Shown: positions 25,265 to 34,901 of the stretch, one piece after another
Layout: the number at the start of each line of letters is the position of its first letter
Numbering within the stretch: the stretch's first letter is position 1
Source: JBBECE01 sp040881985
Lineage (GTDB): Bacteria > Pseudomonadota > Alphaproteobacteria > Rhizobiales > Devosiaceae
Direction of reading: 5' to 3'
Assembly: GCA_040881985.1 (NCBI GenBank)
Contig: JBBECE010000031.1
Location: 19,319-83,318, forward strand
Length of the DNA stretch: 64,000 nt
Position numbers and translations under genes: made by a program
Notes under the pieces: generated by a model
Told to the model about the DNA's origin: nothing
The model's database searches: none
Seen by the model: the letters and a program-made list of their open reading frames with translations, nothing else

Positions 25265-26385
25265 GCGTTTTCGTCCTGATGGCCGGCGGCACCGGCGGCC
25301 ATCTTTTCCCCGCCGAGGCTTTGGCGCAGGAGTTGATCCGGCGCGGCCACCGGGTTGAACTCATCACCGACCAGCGCACCCGGCATCTGGGCGAGACATT
25401 CCCCGCCAGGTCCGTGCATGTGGTCGCCGCGGCAACGCCGAATTTCCGGCGGCCGCTGCGGCTCACCGGCGCCAGCGTGACCATTTTTGCCGGCATCGTC
25501 GCCTCGATCGGTATATTGCGGCGCATCAAGCCCAATGCCGTGATCGGCTTCGGCGGCTATCCGACCTTTCCGCCTTTCATCGCCGCATCGCTCCTTGGCA
25601 TCCCGGGATTGCTGCACGAACAGAATGCCGTGCTCGGGCGAGCCAACCGAGCGCTGGCGCGTTTTGCCAGTGCGCTGGCGCTCAGTTTCGAGCCGACGCG
25701 TGGCACGGAAAAATTCACCTTGCCCAAACATCTCGTCGGCAACCCGGTGCGTCAACGTGTGCTGGCGCTCAAAGGCACTCCGTTGCCGCCAATCGGGCGG
25801 CAAGACGGCAAGCTCAGGCTTCTGGTTTTTGGGGGCAGCCAGGGCGCGCGGTTCCTGTCGGAGGTCGTCCCCGGCGCCGTGACTTTGCTGCCTGAAGATC
25901 TGCGGCGGCGGATCGAGGTGACCCAGCAATGCCGGCAGGAGGATCTCGAGGCGGCGGCCACAATCTATGCGCGAGCCGAGATCGAGGCCGAGCTCGCGGC
26001 TTTTTTTCCCGACCTGCCGGAAAAAATGGCGCGGAGTCATCTGGTGATCGGCAGGGCTGGTGCCTCGACTGTCGCCGAGCTGGCGGTGATCGGGCGGGGA
26101 TCGATCCTGGTGCCGTTGCCGGGCTCGCTCGACCAGGACCAACGGGCGAACGCGGCGATCCTGGCGGCGGCGGGCGGGGCGGTGATGCTCGACCAGGCCA
26201 CCATTTCACTCCATTCGCTTGCGAGTGAGCTTCAGGGCCTTCTTGCCGAACCGAAAAAACTGGCGACAATGTCGGTGCGCGCGACCCAAGCCGGGCGCCC
26301 CGACGCGGTCATCCGGCTCGCCGATCTGGCGGTCGGGATCGCCGGGCCGGCCAAGGCGCCGCCAGCCGAGGGGGACAGACCATGA
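25261..26385 (+). CDS. murG: UDP-GlcNAc:undecaprenyl-PP-MurNAc-pentapeptide GlcNAc transferase
   Basis: A 374-residue peripheral membrane glycosyltransferase (GT28) that converts lipid I to lipid II. The first glycine-rich loop is MAGGTGGHLFPAEAL, the second is FGGYPTFPP, then HEQNAVLGRANR, FGGSQGAR and the UDP-GlcNAc segment VIGRAGASTVAELAVIG. It is coupled by ATGA overlaps to both ftsW and murC. Confidence 0.96.
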   Translation: MSVFVLMAGGTGGHLFPAEALAQELIRRGHRVELITDQRTRHLGETFPARSVHVVAAATPNFRRPLRLTGASVTIFAGIVASIGILRRIKPNAVIGFGGYPTFPPFIAASLLGIPGLLHEQNAVLGRANRALARFASALALSFEPTRGTEKFTLPKHLVGNPVRQRVLALKGTPLPPIGRQDGKLRLLVFGGSQGARFLSEVVPGAVTLLPEDLRRRIEVTQQCRQEDLEAAATIYARAEIEAELAAFFPDLPEKMARSHLVIGRAGASTVAELAVIGRGSILVPLPGSLDQDQRANAAILAAAGGAVMLDQATISLHSLASELQGLLAEPKKLATMSVRATQAGRPDAVIRLADLAVGIAGPAKAPPAEGDRP

Positions 26386-27812
26386 AGATGCCCGCCAAGC
26401 TCGGGCCGGTCCATTTCGTCGGGATCGGCGGCATCGGCATGAGCGGCATCGCCGAGGTGCTGCACACCCAGGGCTATCTGGTTCGCGGCTCGGACAGCGC
26501 GGCGGGCGCCAATGTGGTGCGTTTGCGCAAGATGGGCATCGAGATCGAGATCGGCCAGAAGGCCGGGAATCTGCGCGACGCGGCGGTGGTCGTCATTTCC
26601 TCGGCGATCAAGGCCGACAATCCGGAACTGATCGCCGCCCGCGCCCGTTCGCTGCCGGTGGTGCGCCGCGCCGAAATGCTGGCCGAGATCATGCGCTTCA
26701 AGAATGCGATTGCGATCGCCGGTACGCACGGCAAGACGACCACCACCTCGCTGATCGCGGCGCTGCTCGATGCGGGCGGCATGGATCCGACCGTCATCAA
26801 TGGCGGCATCATCAATGCCTATGGCACGAACGCCCGGATCGGGGCAGGCGACTGGATGGTGGTCGAGGCCGACGAGAGCGACGGCACCTTCGTCAAGCTG
26901 CCGGCGGACGTCGTGGTCGTGACCAACGTCGATCCCGAGCATCTCGACCATTACGGCAGCTTCGACAAGGTGAAGGCCGCCTTCCTCAACTTTGTCGAGA
27001 ACGTGCCCTTCTACGGCTTTGCGGTCATGTGCCTCGACCACAAGGAAGTGCAGGCGCTGGTGGTTCAAATCGAGGACCGGCGGGTCATCACCTATGGCGA
27101 GAGTCCGCAAGCCGACGCGCGGCTGCTCGGCCGCACGGCAGCCGACGGAGGCAGCCGGTTTTCGGTGGCGATCCGCGACCGGCTGCGCAAGACCGACCGG
27201 CTGATCGATAGTCTCTTCCTGCCGATGCCGGGCGCGCACAATGCGCTCAACGCCACCGCGGCGGTGGCGGTCGCCGATCAGCTCGGCGTCGGTGCCGACG
27301 CGATACGGCAAGGGCTGGCGAAATTCTCCGGCGTCTCGCGCCGGTTCACCACCACCGGCAAGGTCGAGGGCATAACAATCATCGACGATTACGGGCACCA
27401 TCCGGTCGAGATCGCCAACGTGTTGAAGGCGGCGCGCTCTGCGGCGACCGGCGACGTCATCGCAATCGTCCAGCCGCACCGGTTCTCGCGGTTGCATGAC
27501 CTGTTCGAGGAATTCGCCGGCGCCTTCAACGACGCCGACGTGGTGATCATCGCCCCGGTCTATCCAGCGGGCGAAGCCCCGATCGAAGGGATTACCCACG
27601 AGGCGCTCGCCCAGCGGCTCAGGGCGAAGGGCCATCGCGATCCGCTTGTCATCGCCGGGCCTGACGAGATCGCCCCGATCATTGCCAAGCGCGCCAGGCG
27701 CGGCGACTATGTCGTCTTTCTCGGGGCCGGCAGCATCACCCAATGGGCCCATGCCCTGCCGGGTGAGCTCGAAGCGCTGCTGAAGCCGGCAGCGCAAAAG
27801 CGAGGCGCGTGA
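26382..27812 (+). CDS. murC: UDP-MurNAc:L-alanine ligase
   Basis: A 476-residue cytosolic Mur ligase adding L-alanine, the first stem residue. It has the N-terminal nucleotide fold HFVGIGGIGMSGIAEVLH, the ATP loop IAGTHGKTTTTS, EADESDGTFVKL, VVTNVDPEHLDHYGSF, DDYGHHPVEI and QPHRFSRLHDLFEEF. The start overlaps the murG stop. Its TGA lies one base before the murB GTG. Confidence 0.97.
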   Translation: MKMPAKLGPVHFVGIGGIGMSGIAEVLHTQGYLVRGSDSAAGANVVRLRKMGIEIEIGQKAGNLRDAAVVVISSAIKADNPELIAARARSLPVVRRAEMLAEIMRFKNAIAIAGTHGKTTTTSLIAALLDAGGMDPTVINGGIINAYGTNARIGAGDWMVVEADESDGTFVKLPADVVVVTNVDPEHLDHYGSFDKVKAAFLNFVENVPFYGFAVMCLDHKEVQALVVQIEDRRVITYGESPQADARLLGRTAADGGSRFSVAIRDRLRKTDRLIDSLFLPMPGAHNALNATAAVAVADQLGVGADAIRQGLAKFSGVSRRFTTTGKVEGITIIDDYGHHPVEIANVLKAARSAATGDVIAIVQPHRFSRLHDLFEEFAGAFNDADVVIIAPVYPAGEAPIEGITHEALAQRLRAKGHRDPLVIAGPDEIAPIIAKRARRGDYVVFLGAGSITQWAHALPGELEALLKPAAQKRGA

Positions 27813-27813
27813 G

Positions 27814-28833
27814 GTGATGGCGTTGGCAACTTCGACCGGTCAGGGCAACAAGATGGAGGCCTGGCCCGACTTGCTTGCCGATCTCGGCAGCTGGATCAGC
27901 CAAGTGCGCGGGCGGCTGGTGCCGAACCAGCCGCTCAGCGAGATCACCTGGTTCCGGGTGGGCGGGCCGGCACAGCTTTTCTTCCAGCCAGCCGATGAGG
28001 AAGATCTGAAATTCTTCCTGAAGAGTCTCAAACCCGAAATCAAGGTGACGGTGTTCGGGCTCGGCTCGAACCTTCTCGTCCGCGACGGGGGGTTTGACGG
28101 GGTGGTCATCCGTTTGACCGGCAAGGGGTTCGGCGCGATCGAGGTCCTCGATGGCCGCCGGCTCCGGGTCGGGGCGGCGGTGCCGGACGTCAAGGTCGCG
28201 ACCGCCGCGGCCGAGGCGGGGATCGACGGGCTCAGTTTCTACCGCGGCATTCCCGGCGGGATCGGCGGGGCGCTCTATATGAATGCCGGCTGCTACGGTA
28301 CCGAGACGCGCGAGCGGTTGGTCGAGTTGCGCGCGATCACCAGAGCGGGCGAGGCCGTGACTGTGACGAACGAGGATATGGGCTATCGCTACCGGAAATC
28401 GAACGGGCCGCGGGGCGTGGTTTTCACCGAGGCCATCTATCAGGGTACCTCGGGCGAGCCGCAGGCAATCCTGGCGCGGATGCGGCAGATCACCGAAACC
28501 CGCGAGAGCTCGCAGCCGACCCGCGCCCGCACCGGCGGCTCGACGTTCAAGAATCCGGAAGGCAAGTCGGCGTGGAAGCTGATCGACGCGGCGGGCTGCC
28601 GGGGCCTTACCGTTGGGGACGCTCAGGTCTCCGAGAAGCACTGTAATTTCCTGCTCAATCTCGGTTCGGCAAGCGCCCACGACATCGAACTCATCGGCGA
28701 GACGGTGCGCCAAAAGGTGCGCGAGACCTCCAGCATCGACCTCAGATGGGAAATCAGGCGGATGGGGCATTTCGTCCCCGGCGCCGAAGTGCACGAATTC
28801 CTCGACGGCGACGTGTTCACCGGAGCGGTTTAG
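27814..28833 (+). CDS. murB: UDP-N-acetylenolpyruvoylglucosamine reductase
   Basis: A 339-residue FAD enzyme that reduces UDP-GlcNAc-enolpyruvate to UDP-MurNAc. Type I MurB marks are TWFRVGGPAQLFF, FGLGSNLLVRDGGFDGVV, RGIPGGIGGALYMNAGCYG and GGSTFKNPEG, with the proton-donating serine in GGST. The start is ambiguous between GTG 27814, ATG 27817 and ATG 27853; GTG 27814 has GAGG eight bases upstream. Confidence 0.95.
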   Translation: MMALATSTGQGNKMEAWPDLLADLGSWISQVRGRLVPNQPLSEITWFRVGGPAQLFFQPADEEDLKFFLKSLKPEIKVTVFGLGSNLLVRDGGFDGVVIRLTGKGFGAIEVLDGRRLRVGAAVPDVKVATAAAEAGIDGLSFYRGIPGGIGGALYMNAGCYGTETRERLVELRAITRAGEAVTVTNEDMGYRYRKSNGPRGVVFTEAIYQGTSGEPQAILARMRQITETRESSQPTRARTGGSTFKNPEGKSAWKLIDAAGCRGLTVGDAQVSEKHCNFLLNLGSASAHDIELIGETVRQKVRETSSIDLRWEIRRMGHFVPGAEVHEFLDGDVFTGAV

Positions 28834-28836
28834 GGC

Positions 28837-29763
28837 GTGCCCGACACTTCCAAACACGTCGCAGTGCTGAAAGGCGGTTGGTCGAACGAGCGGGAAGTGT
28901 CGCTTTCCTCGGGGGCCCAATGCGCCGAGGCGCTGCGCAATGCCGGATACCGCATCACCGAGATCGATGTCGACCGCGCGGTCGGCGAAGCGCTGGCGAA
29001 GCTCAAGCCCGATGTCGCCTTCAACGGCCTGCACGGAACGGGCGGGGAAGACGGGACGATCCAGGGCCTCCTCGAGGTCCTTGAGATTCCCTACACCCAT
29101 TCGGGTGTCCTCGCCTCGGCGCTGGCGATGGACAAGCACCAGGCCAAGATCGCCTTCAAGGCCGCAGGTATTCCGGTCACCGACCATGTGCTCGAGGACC
29201 GCTCGGTCATCGCCCGCGGCCATGTCATGGAGCCACCTTATGTGGTCAAACCCATCGCCGACGGCTCGAGCTACGGCACCTTCATTGTCAAAGCCGGGGG
29301 GCATCCGCCGCAGGAAATCCTGCGCGAGGACTGGCGGGGTGGCGACCGGCTGATGGTCGAGCGCTATGTCCCCGGAAGGGAGCTCACCTGCGCGGTGATG
29401 GGGGAAGTGGCGCTCGGGGTCACCGAGATCGTTACCGACCTGCATTTTTACAATTACGAGGCCAAATATGCCGAAGGCGGCTCAAAACACCTCGTTCCGG
29501 CGCCGATTTCATCGAATCTTTACCGAACCGTTCAAACACTGTCCCTCAAGGCGCACGAAGCGCTTGGCTGCCGGGGCGTGTCGCGGACGGATTTCCGATT
29601 GCACGAGTTGGCGGGGGACAATTTCAACCTGGTGTGCCTCGAGCTGAACACCCAGCCCGGCATGACCAAGACCTCGCTCGTCCCCGAACTGGCCAGGCAC
29701 GCCGGGCACTCATTCGAAGAGCTGGTGACCTGGATGGTGGAGGACGCGAGTTGCAACAGGTAG
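28837..29763 (+). CDS. ddl: D-alanine-D-alanine ligase
   Basis: A 308-residue ATP-grasp enzyme making the D-Ala-D-Ala used by MurF. Marks are VAVLKGGWSNEREVSLSSG, FNGLHGTGGEDGTIQGLLE, PYTHSGVLASALAMDKH, YVVKPIADGSSYG and the metal-binding CLELNTQPGMT. GTG 28837 begins three bases after the murB stop. The 3' end overlaps the ftsQ start by 13 bases. Confidence 0.96.
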   Translation: MPDTSKHVAVLKGGWSNEREVSLSSGAQCAEALRNAGYRITEIDVDRAVGEALAKLKPDVAFNGLHGTGGEDGTIQGLLEVLEIPYTHSGVLASALAMDKHQAKIAFKAAGIPVTDHVLEDRSVIARGHVMEPPYVVKPIADGSSYGTFIVKAGGHPPQEILREDWRGGDRLMVERYVPGRELTCAVMGEVALGVTEIVTDLHFYNYEAKYAEGGSKHLVPAPISSNLYRTVQTLSLKAHEALGCRGVSRTDFRLHELAGDNFNLVCLELNTQPGMTKTSLVPELARHAGHSFEELVTWMVEDASCNR

Positions 29764-30638
29764 CCAGGTCCGCGTTTGCGTCCGCCGTCGTCCTTACCGA
29801 TCCCGCCAGACTGCCCGTCATCGTCCGTCGGGCCAGGCCGCTGTCGGTCATCGGCCTGCAGCGCATCTGGGTGTTGCGCCGACGGCTCTTCATCCGGGCC
29901 GGCGCGCTTGTCCTAGTCGCGGCGGCGATCGCCATCGGCTTCCAGTATCGCGGCGGGATCGCCAATACATTTGGCCTCGTCACCGACCAGGCGGCGAACG
30001 GATTTTCCCGCGCCGGGCTCACCATCGACCAAATTTCGATTACCGGGCAGACGCTGACCGACGAGCGGACGCTGATCGCCGCGCTCGGCATCGAGGAAAA
30101 CATGCCGATGGTCTCCTTCGACGCGGAAGCGGCCCGCGCCCGGCTCGAAGAATTGCCGGCCGTGGTCAGCGCCTCGGTAAAGAAGATCTATCCGTCGGGG
30201 CTCGCCGTCACCATCACCGAGAAACAACCCCTGGCGCGCTGGCGGGTTGACGGGGTCACCTTCGTCATCGACGAGGCAGGCGAACAGCTCGCGGTCGTCA
30301 ATGGGGCGGCCGGCGATCTGCCGCTCCTCATCGGAGACGGGGCCGCCGACGATGCCGCTTCCATCATCGAGATCATTTCGGGGCACCAACTGCTGAGCGA
30401 TCGTCTGATCGCGATGAGCCGCATCGCCGACCGGCGCTGGGACCTCATCTACGACAACGGGCTCAGGATCATGCTGCCTGAAATCGGAGTCGAAGGCGCG
30501 ATGCGGGCGATCGAGCGGCTCGACACCGATCATCAGCTGCTCGGCCGCGACCTGGACATCATCGACATGCGGGTCGACGGGCAGCTCGCGGTGCGCCCGA
30601 CCGGCCGCGCCGTGCCAGACAAAGGAACTTCATCCTGA
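29751..30638 (+). CDS. ftsQ: Cell division protein FtsQ
   Basis: A 295-residue bitopic protein. It has a cytoplasmic N-terminus (about 45 residues), one membrane segment (LFIRAGALVLVAAAIAIGF), a POTRA domain (GLTIDQISITGQTLTDERTLIAAL) and the FtsQ domain ending in DMRVDGQLAVRPTG. It links early and late divisome proteins with FtsL and FtsB. TTG 29751 is chosen because GTGGAGG lies seven bases upstream inside ddl; the last 13 bases of ddl overlap it. The stop overlaps the ftsA ATG by one base. Confidence 0.93.
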   Translation: MQQVARSAFASAVVLTDPARLPVIVRRARPLSVIGLQRIWVLRRRLFIRAGALVLVAAAIAIGFQYRGGIANTFGLVTDQAANGFSRAGLTIDQISITGQTLTDERTLIAALGIEENMPMVSFDAEAARARLEELPAVVSASVKKIYPSGLAVTITEKQPLARWRVDGVTFVIDEAGEQLAVVNGAAGDLPLLIGDGAADDAASIIEIISGHQLLSDRLIAMSRIADRRWDLIYDNGLRIMLPEIGVEGAMRAIERLDTDHQLLGRDLDIIDMRVDGQLAVRPTGRAVPDKGTSS

Positions 30639-31951
30639 TGATGACCGACGCCATGACTGCGCGGCTGAGGCCGGTCCAGCCGGGAAAGCCGAGTTTGATT
30701 TCGGTGCTCGATATCGGCTCGACCAAGCTTTGCTGCGTCATCGCCCGACTCACCCCGAGCGCCGAGGGCAAGGCGCTGAAGGGCCGCACTCATGCGGCCG
30801 AAGTCCTCGGCTTCGGCTACGGGCCATCGGCCGGGGTGAAGGCGGGGGTCGTTGCCGATCTCGAGGCGGCCGAACAGGCGGTGCGCACTGTTGTCGGCGT
30901 GGCCGAGCGGGCGGCGGGGGTTACGGTTCAGTCGGTCATCGCCAATGTTTCGGGGGGACGGCTTGGCTCGGAGACGTTCAACGCCGGCGTCGCGCTCGAC
31001 GGCCATGGGGTCGAGGCCACCGACCTGACGCGGGTTCTCGCGGCGGTCAACGAGCGCAGCGTCCGCGACGAGCGGGCGGTGCTGCATGCGTTGCCGATCG
31101 GCTATTCGCTCGACGGGCAGAAGGGCGTACGCGACCCGCGCGGCATGGTCGGGGACTTGCTCGGGGTCGATGTCGCGGTGGTCAGCGCCGAAACGCTAGG
31201 TATGCGCAATCTCGAATTGGTCTTGAACCGCTGCCATTTGCAGGTGGAAGCATTCGTGGCAAGTCCCTATGCCAGCGGGCTCGCGGCGCTCGCCGACGAC
31301 GAGGCCGAGCTCGGGGTCGGTTGCATCGATTTCGGCGGCGCGACGACAACCGTCGGGGTTTTCAACGAGGGCCACCTCGTCTATGCCGACGCGATCGCAA
31401 TCGGCGGCCACAACATAACGCTCGACCTCGCCCGGCAATTGTCGGTGAGCATCGACGATGCCGAGCGCCTCAAGACGCTGCATGCCTCGGTGCTGCCCGG
31501 CCAGAGCGACGATCGCGACCTGGTTGCGATTGCGCTCGTTGGAGCAGGGCAGGACGAGGCGCCGATGCAGATCCCGCGCTCGACGCTGACGCGGATCATC
31601 CGGCCGCGCATCGAGGAAATCCTCGCGGTGCTGCGCGACCGGTTGCAGGCGACCGGAATGCTGGATGTCGCGGGCCGGCGGTTCGTCATCACCGGGGGCG
31701 CGAGCGAGTTGACGGGCCTACCCGAACTGGCGCGGCGAATCCTCGCGCGCAACGTCCGGCAAGGACGCCCGCTCGGGGTTTCGGGCATGCCGCCAATGGC
31801 CAAGGGCCCGGCCTTCTCGACCGTCGTCGGGATGCTGATCTATCCCCAGGTTTGCGTTCGGGAATATGCCGAACCGCGCAGCCCCGCCCGGCTCACCGGA
31901 ACCGACGGCTATTTCGCCCGCATCGGGGGGTGGTTGCGGAGCGGTTTTTAA
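30638..31951 (+). CDS. ftsA: Cell division protein FtsA
   Basis: A 437-residue actin-fold ATPase that tethers FtsZ to the membrane. ATPase blocks are SVLDIGSTKLCCVIA (phosphate 1), CIDFGGATTTVGVF (phosphate 2) and RFVITGGASELTGLPEL (adenosine). The SHS2/1C domain spans about 95-175. The C-terminal YFARIGGWLRSGF is an amphipathic membrane-targeting helix. ATG 30638 and 30641 are adjacent; the first overlaps the ftsQ stop. Confidence 0.96.
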   Translation: MMTDAMTARLRPVQPGKPSLISVLDIGSTKLCCVIARLTPSAEGKALKGRTHAAEVLGFGYGPSAGVKAGVVADLEAAEQAVRTVVGVAERAAGVTVQSVIANVSGGRLGSETFNAGVALDGHGVEATDLTRVLAAVNERSVRDERAVLHALPIGYSLDGQKGVRDPRGMVGDLLGVDVAVVSAETLGMRNLELVLNRCHLQVEAFVASPYASGLAALADDEAELGVGCIDFGGATTTVGVFNEGHLVYADAIAIGGHNITLDLARQLSVSIDDAERLKTLHASVLPGQSDDRDLVAIALVGAGQDEAPMQIPRSTLTRIIRPRIEEILAVLRDRLQATGMLDVAGRRFVITGGASELTGLPELARRILARNVRQGRPLGVSGMPPMAKGPAFSTVVGMLIYPQVCVREYAEPRSPARLTGTDGYFARIGGWLRSGF

Positions 31952-32056
31952 CCATCGGTTTAGGTTAATGGAGGGTTATGGCCGGGAAACCGGGTCGTGC
32001 AGATTGCCCGAGTGTTAACGGAAACTCTCGATTTGTTAGGGATGAGTTAACGATTC
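31948..32056 (+). promoter_or_regulatory. ftsZ upstream region with CtrA-like boxes and a GANTC site
   Basis: In the 145-bp ftsA-ftsZ spacer there are two near-matches to the CtrA consensus TTAA-N7-TTAA(C): TTAA-N7-TTTA at 31948-31962 and TTAG-N7-TTAAC at 32036-32051. The second is followed one base later by GATTC (32052-32056), a CcrM GANTC site. In Caulobacter ftsZ is under cell-cycle control by CtrA and by GANTC methylation with GcrA. Each box has one mismatch, so the assignment is inference. Confidence 0.5.
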
Positions 32057-32096
32057 AGACCGTAAACAGGCTTCATCGCGCAATGTGGGGCCGGTC

Positions 32097-33725
32097 ATGA
32101 CCATCAAACTGCAAATTCCCGACATCAAAGAGCTCAAGCCGCGAATTACCGTTTTCGGGGTCGGCGGAGCCGGCGGCAACGCCGTCAACAATATGATCAG
32201 GTCGGGGCTACAAGGCGTTGAATTCGTTGTCGCCAATACCGACGCCCAGGCCTTGTCGCTGAGCCGCGCCGAACGGGTCGTCCAGCTCGGGGTCGGGGTG
32301 ACCCAGGGATTGGGGGCCGGCTCGCATCCGGAAGTGGGGCGCGCCGCGGCCGAAGAAACGCTCGACGAAATCAACGATCATCTGTCCGGCTCGCACATGG
32401 TGTTCATCACCGCGGGCATGGGCGGGGGTACCGGTACCGGCGCCGCTCCGGTGGTGGCGCGCGCCGCGCGCGAGCACGGGATCCTGACCGTCGGGGTCGT
32501 CACCAAGCCGTTCCAGTTCGAAGGCCGCCGGCGCGCGATGCTGGCCGAGGACGGCATCGACGATCTGCACCGGCACGTCGACACGCTGATCGTCATTCCG
32601 AACCAGAACCTCTTTCGGGTAGCCAACGAGCGGACCACCTTTGCCGACGCCTTCGCGATGGCCGACGAAGTGCTCTATTCGGGGGTGAGCTGCATCACCG
32701 ACCTGATGGTCAAAGACGGGCTGATCAATCTCGATTTCGCCGACGTGCGCGCGGTCATGCGCGGCATGGGCAAGGCGATGATGGGCACCGGGGAGGCCGA
32801 GGGCGACGACCGGGCCCGGCACGCGGCGGAGGCGGCGATCGCCAATCCGCTGCTCGACGATATTTCGATGGCCGGCGCCCACGGGCTGTTGATTTCGATT
32901 ACCGGCGGGGCGGACCTGACGCTCTACGAAGTCGACGAGGCGGCGAGCCGCATTCGCGAGGAAGTCGACGAGGATGCCAACATCATTCTAGGGGCGACCT
33001 TCGACGACAAGATGGAAGGCAAGATCCGCGTGTCGGTCGTGGCGACCGGCACCGAGGCCTCGATGGTGCAGGCCATCGAGCCGCTCGACCCGATCCGCAT
33101 GCGCTCATTCGCGCCTCCCAAGTCGGCCGAGGGCAAGTCGAGCCATGCGGAGACCCGCATGATGCCCGCAGCCAACGACCACGCCACGAAGGTTCTCGAA
33201 ACCGGCATGCAGGAAGCGGTCGCCCAGGCGATTTCGGCGGGCACACGCAAGACGCATGCCGCGGACGACGGCGTCACCGTCGAGCCTTACATCCCGCGCG
33301 CCGATCCGCCGACGGAGATCGAGGACATGTCCCTGCCGACAGCCGAGGTGGCGGCGCCGAAGGCCTATGTGCCGCAGCCGGCGGCGCGGCCGGAAGCTGG
33401 ACGGCGGATGCCGCGCGCCGAGGAATTGCCAAAACTGGCCCGCCAGGCGATTGCCCAGCCGGCTCAGGAAGAAAAGCCCCGGAATGCCAGGGCTCTCTTC
33501 AAGCGCCTCGCCAGCAATGTCGGCCTGCAGCGCAAGCAAGAGGAGAATTCGACCGCCGACGATGTCGCGGCGCGCAGCGCGGTAGAGGCCACCCCGCCTC
33601 GCATCCAGACAAAGTCGGCCGAGGGCGCCAAGGGTCAGCTCGACCCGCAAGGCCGGGCGGCCTCAACGCCCGCCGAACCGAGGGAACAAATCGAAATCCC
33701 GGCGTTCCTGCGGCGTCACGGGTGA
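32097..33725 (+). CDS. ftsZ: Cell division GTPase FtsZ
   Basis: A 542-residue tubulin homologue that forms the Z ring. Residues 1-320 are the GTPase, with FGVGGAGGNAVNNM and the tubulin signature GGGTGTG (109-115) and the T7 loop NLDFADVR. Then comes a long, low-complexity linker of about 200 residues, as usual in alphaproteobacteria. The C-terminal peptide EIPAFLRRHG binds FtsA and other partners. ATG 32097 is used; the frame is open 12 bases further upstream. Its own regulatory spacer precedes it. Confidence 0.97.
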   Translation: MTIKLQIPDIKELKPRITVFGVGGAGGNAVNNMIRSGLQGVEFVVANTDAQALSLSRAERVVQLGVGVTQGLGAGSHPEVGRAAAEETLDEINDHLSGSHMVFITAGMGGGTGTGAAPVVARAAREHGILTVGVVTKPFQFEGRRRAMLAEDGIDDLHRHVDTLIVIPNQNLFRVANERTTFADAFAMADEVLYSGVSCITDLMVKDGLINLDFADVRAVMRGMGKAMMGTGEAEGDDRARHAAEAAIANPLLDDISMAGAHGLLISITGGADLTLYEVDEAASRIREEVDEDANIILGATFDDKMEGKIRVSVVATGTEASMVQAIEPLDPIRMRSFAPPKSAEGKSSHAETRMMPAANDHATKVLETGMQEAVAQAISAGTRKTHAADDGVTVEPYIPRADPPTEIEDMSLPTAEVAAPKAYVPQPAARPEAGRRMPRAEELPKLARQAIAQPAQEEKPRNARALFKRLASNVGLQRKQEENSTADDVAARSAVEATPPRIQTKSAEGAKGQLDPQGRAASTPAEPREQIEIPAFLRRHG

Positions 33726-33783
33726 ATTCGCCTTATGTGGCAAAAATACCACCCGGCGCGGTTTCGCGGCGGGGTGCCGCGGT

Positions 33784-33812
33784 TTGAGATTGATCGGATA
33801 AGCCGTTATTCT
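33784..33812 (+). promoter_or_regulatory. Candidate sigma-70 promoter of lpxC
   Basis: TTGAGA (33784-33789) and TATTCT (33807-33812) are separated by 17 bases, placing a start site near 33819, about 40 bp before the lpxC ATG. It lies in the ftsZ-lpxC spacer. This suggests lpxC can be transcribed independently of the dcw operon. Confidence 0.55.
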
Positions 33813-33859
33813 AGCCTTGCTTGGTGATTTGATTTTTGCGGCGGGGGAAACGGAAGCGA

Positions 33860-34816
33860 ATGAGACGACTTGCCGCGAAGCAATGCACCCTCGCCGAAAC
33901 ACTGACTTTTTCCGGCATCGGGGTACACAACGGTCTGCCGGTGACCGTTTCAATCTCGCCGGCGCCGCCCGACAGCGGTTATCTCCTGCAGCGAATCGAC
34001 AAGGGCGCGCGGCGCTACGGCCCGGTCGCGGCGACCTGGGACCGGGTCACCCATACGGCGCTCTGCACGGTCGTCGATCTCGGCAATTCGATGAGTGTCG
34101 CCACCACCGAACATTTGATGTCGGCGCTGTCGGGGCTCGCCATCGACAACGCGCTCATCGCCGTTGACGGACCGGAATGCCCGATCATCGACGGCAGCGC
34201 CCGACCCTATGTGGATGCCATTTTACAATCGGGCATCGTCATGCAGCCGGTCGACCGCAAGTTTCTCAAGGTCAACCGCTCGATCATCGTCAGGCACAAC
34301 GACGCCTACGCGGTGATCGAGCCGTATAACGGGCGTTCGTTCGACGTCGAGATCGACTTCAACAGCGACGTAATCGGCCATCAGCGGATGATTTTCGACT
34401 GGTCGCCACGGCGCTTCTGCGGAGACGTCGCCCCGGCCCGCACCTTCGGCTTCGTCGCGGACGCGAAAGTGCTGCAGCAGGCCGGCTATGCGCTGGGTTC
34501 CTCGCTCGAAAACTCGATCGCCGTGACGGCCGACCGGATCCTCAATCCGGAGGGGCTCCGGTTCGAGGACGAGTTCGTCCGCCACAAGCTCCTCGACGCG
34601 CTTGGCGACATGGCGCTGGCGGGTCATCCCATCTATGGACGGTTCCGCTCCTACAAGGGCGGGCACCGGCTCAACGCCATGGTCCTGACCAATCTTTTTG
34701 ACAATCCGCAGAATTTCGAGACGGTGACGGCCAGCCAGCTGCCGCTCGAGTTCGACGCGCTCGACGACCTGCCCGAAATGATGCAACGGCAGGGCTATCT
34801 GAAGTCGGTCGGATAG
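33860..34816 (+). CDS. lpxC: UDP-3-O-acyl-N-acetylglucosamine deacetylase
   Basis: A 318-residue zinc enzyme, the committed step of lipid A synthesis. Zinc ligands are visible as H85 (TTEHLMSAL), H241 and D245 (RHKLLDALGD); H268 in GGHRLNA is the catalytic histidine. Other marks are FSGIGVHNG and ARTFGF. ATG 33860 is preferred over an upstream TTG (33836) because GGAAG precedes it. It lies after ftsZ, as in many Gram-negatives. Confidence 0.96.
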   Translation: MRRLAAKQCTLAETLTFSGIGVHNGLPVTVSISPAPPDSGYLLQRIDKGARRYGPVAATWDRVTHTALCTVVDLGNSMSVATTEHLMSALSGLAIDNALIAVDGPECPIIDGSARPYVDAILQSGIVMQPVDRKFLKVNRSIIVRHNDAYAVIEPYNGRSFDVEIDFNSDVIGHQRMIFDWSPRRFCGDVAPARTFGFVADAKVLQQAGYALGSSLENSIAVTADRILNPEGLRFEDEFVRHKLLDALGDMALAGHPIYGRFRSYKGGHRLNAMVLTNLFDNPQNFETVTASQLPLEFDALDDLPEMMQRQGYLKSVG

Positions 34817-34901
34817 AGGCTTGCCCTCGGCCACAGTTTCGATCATTTTGCGGGCTACCTGCCGACACCGGCAAGCATCAGCATAAAGAGGAACTGGCAT
34901 C

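Noticed and set aside
27736..29445. Long minus-strand open frame opposite murB and ddl
   Set aside because: Shadow of two clearly identified genes.
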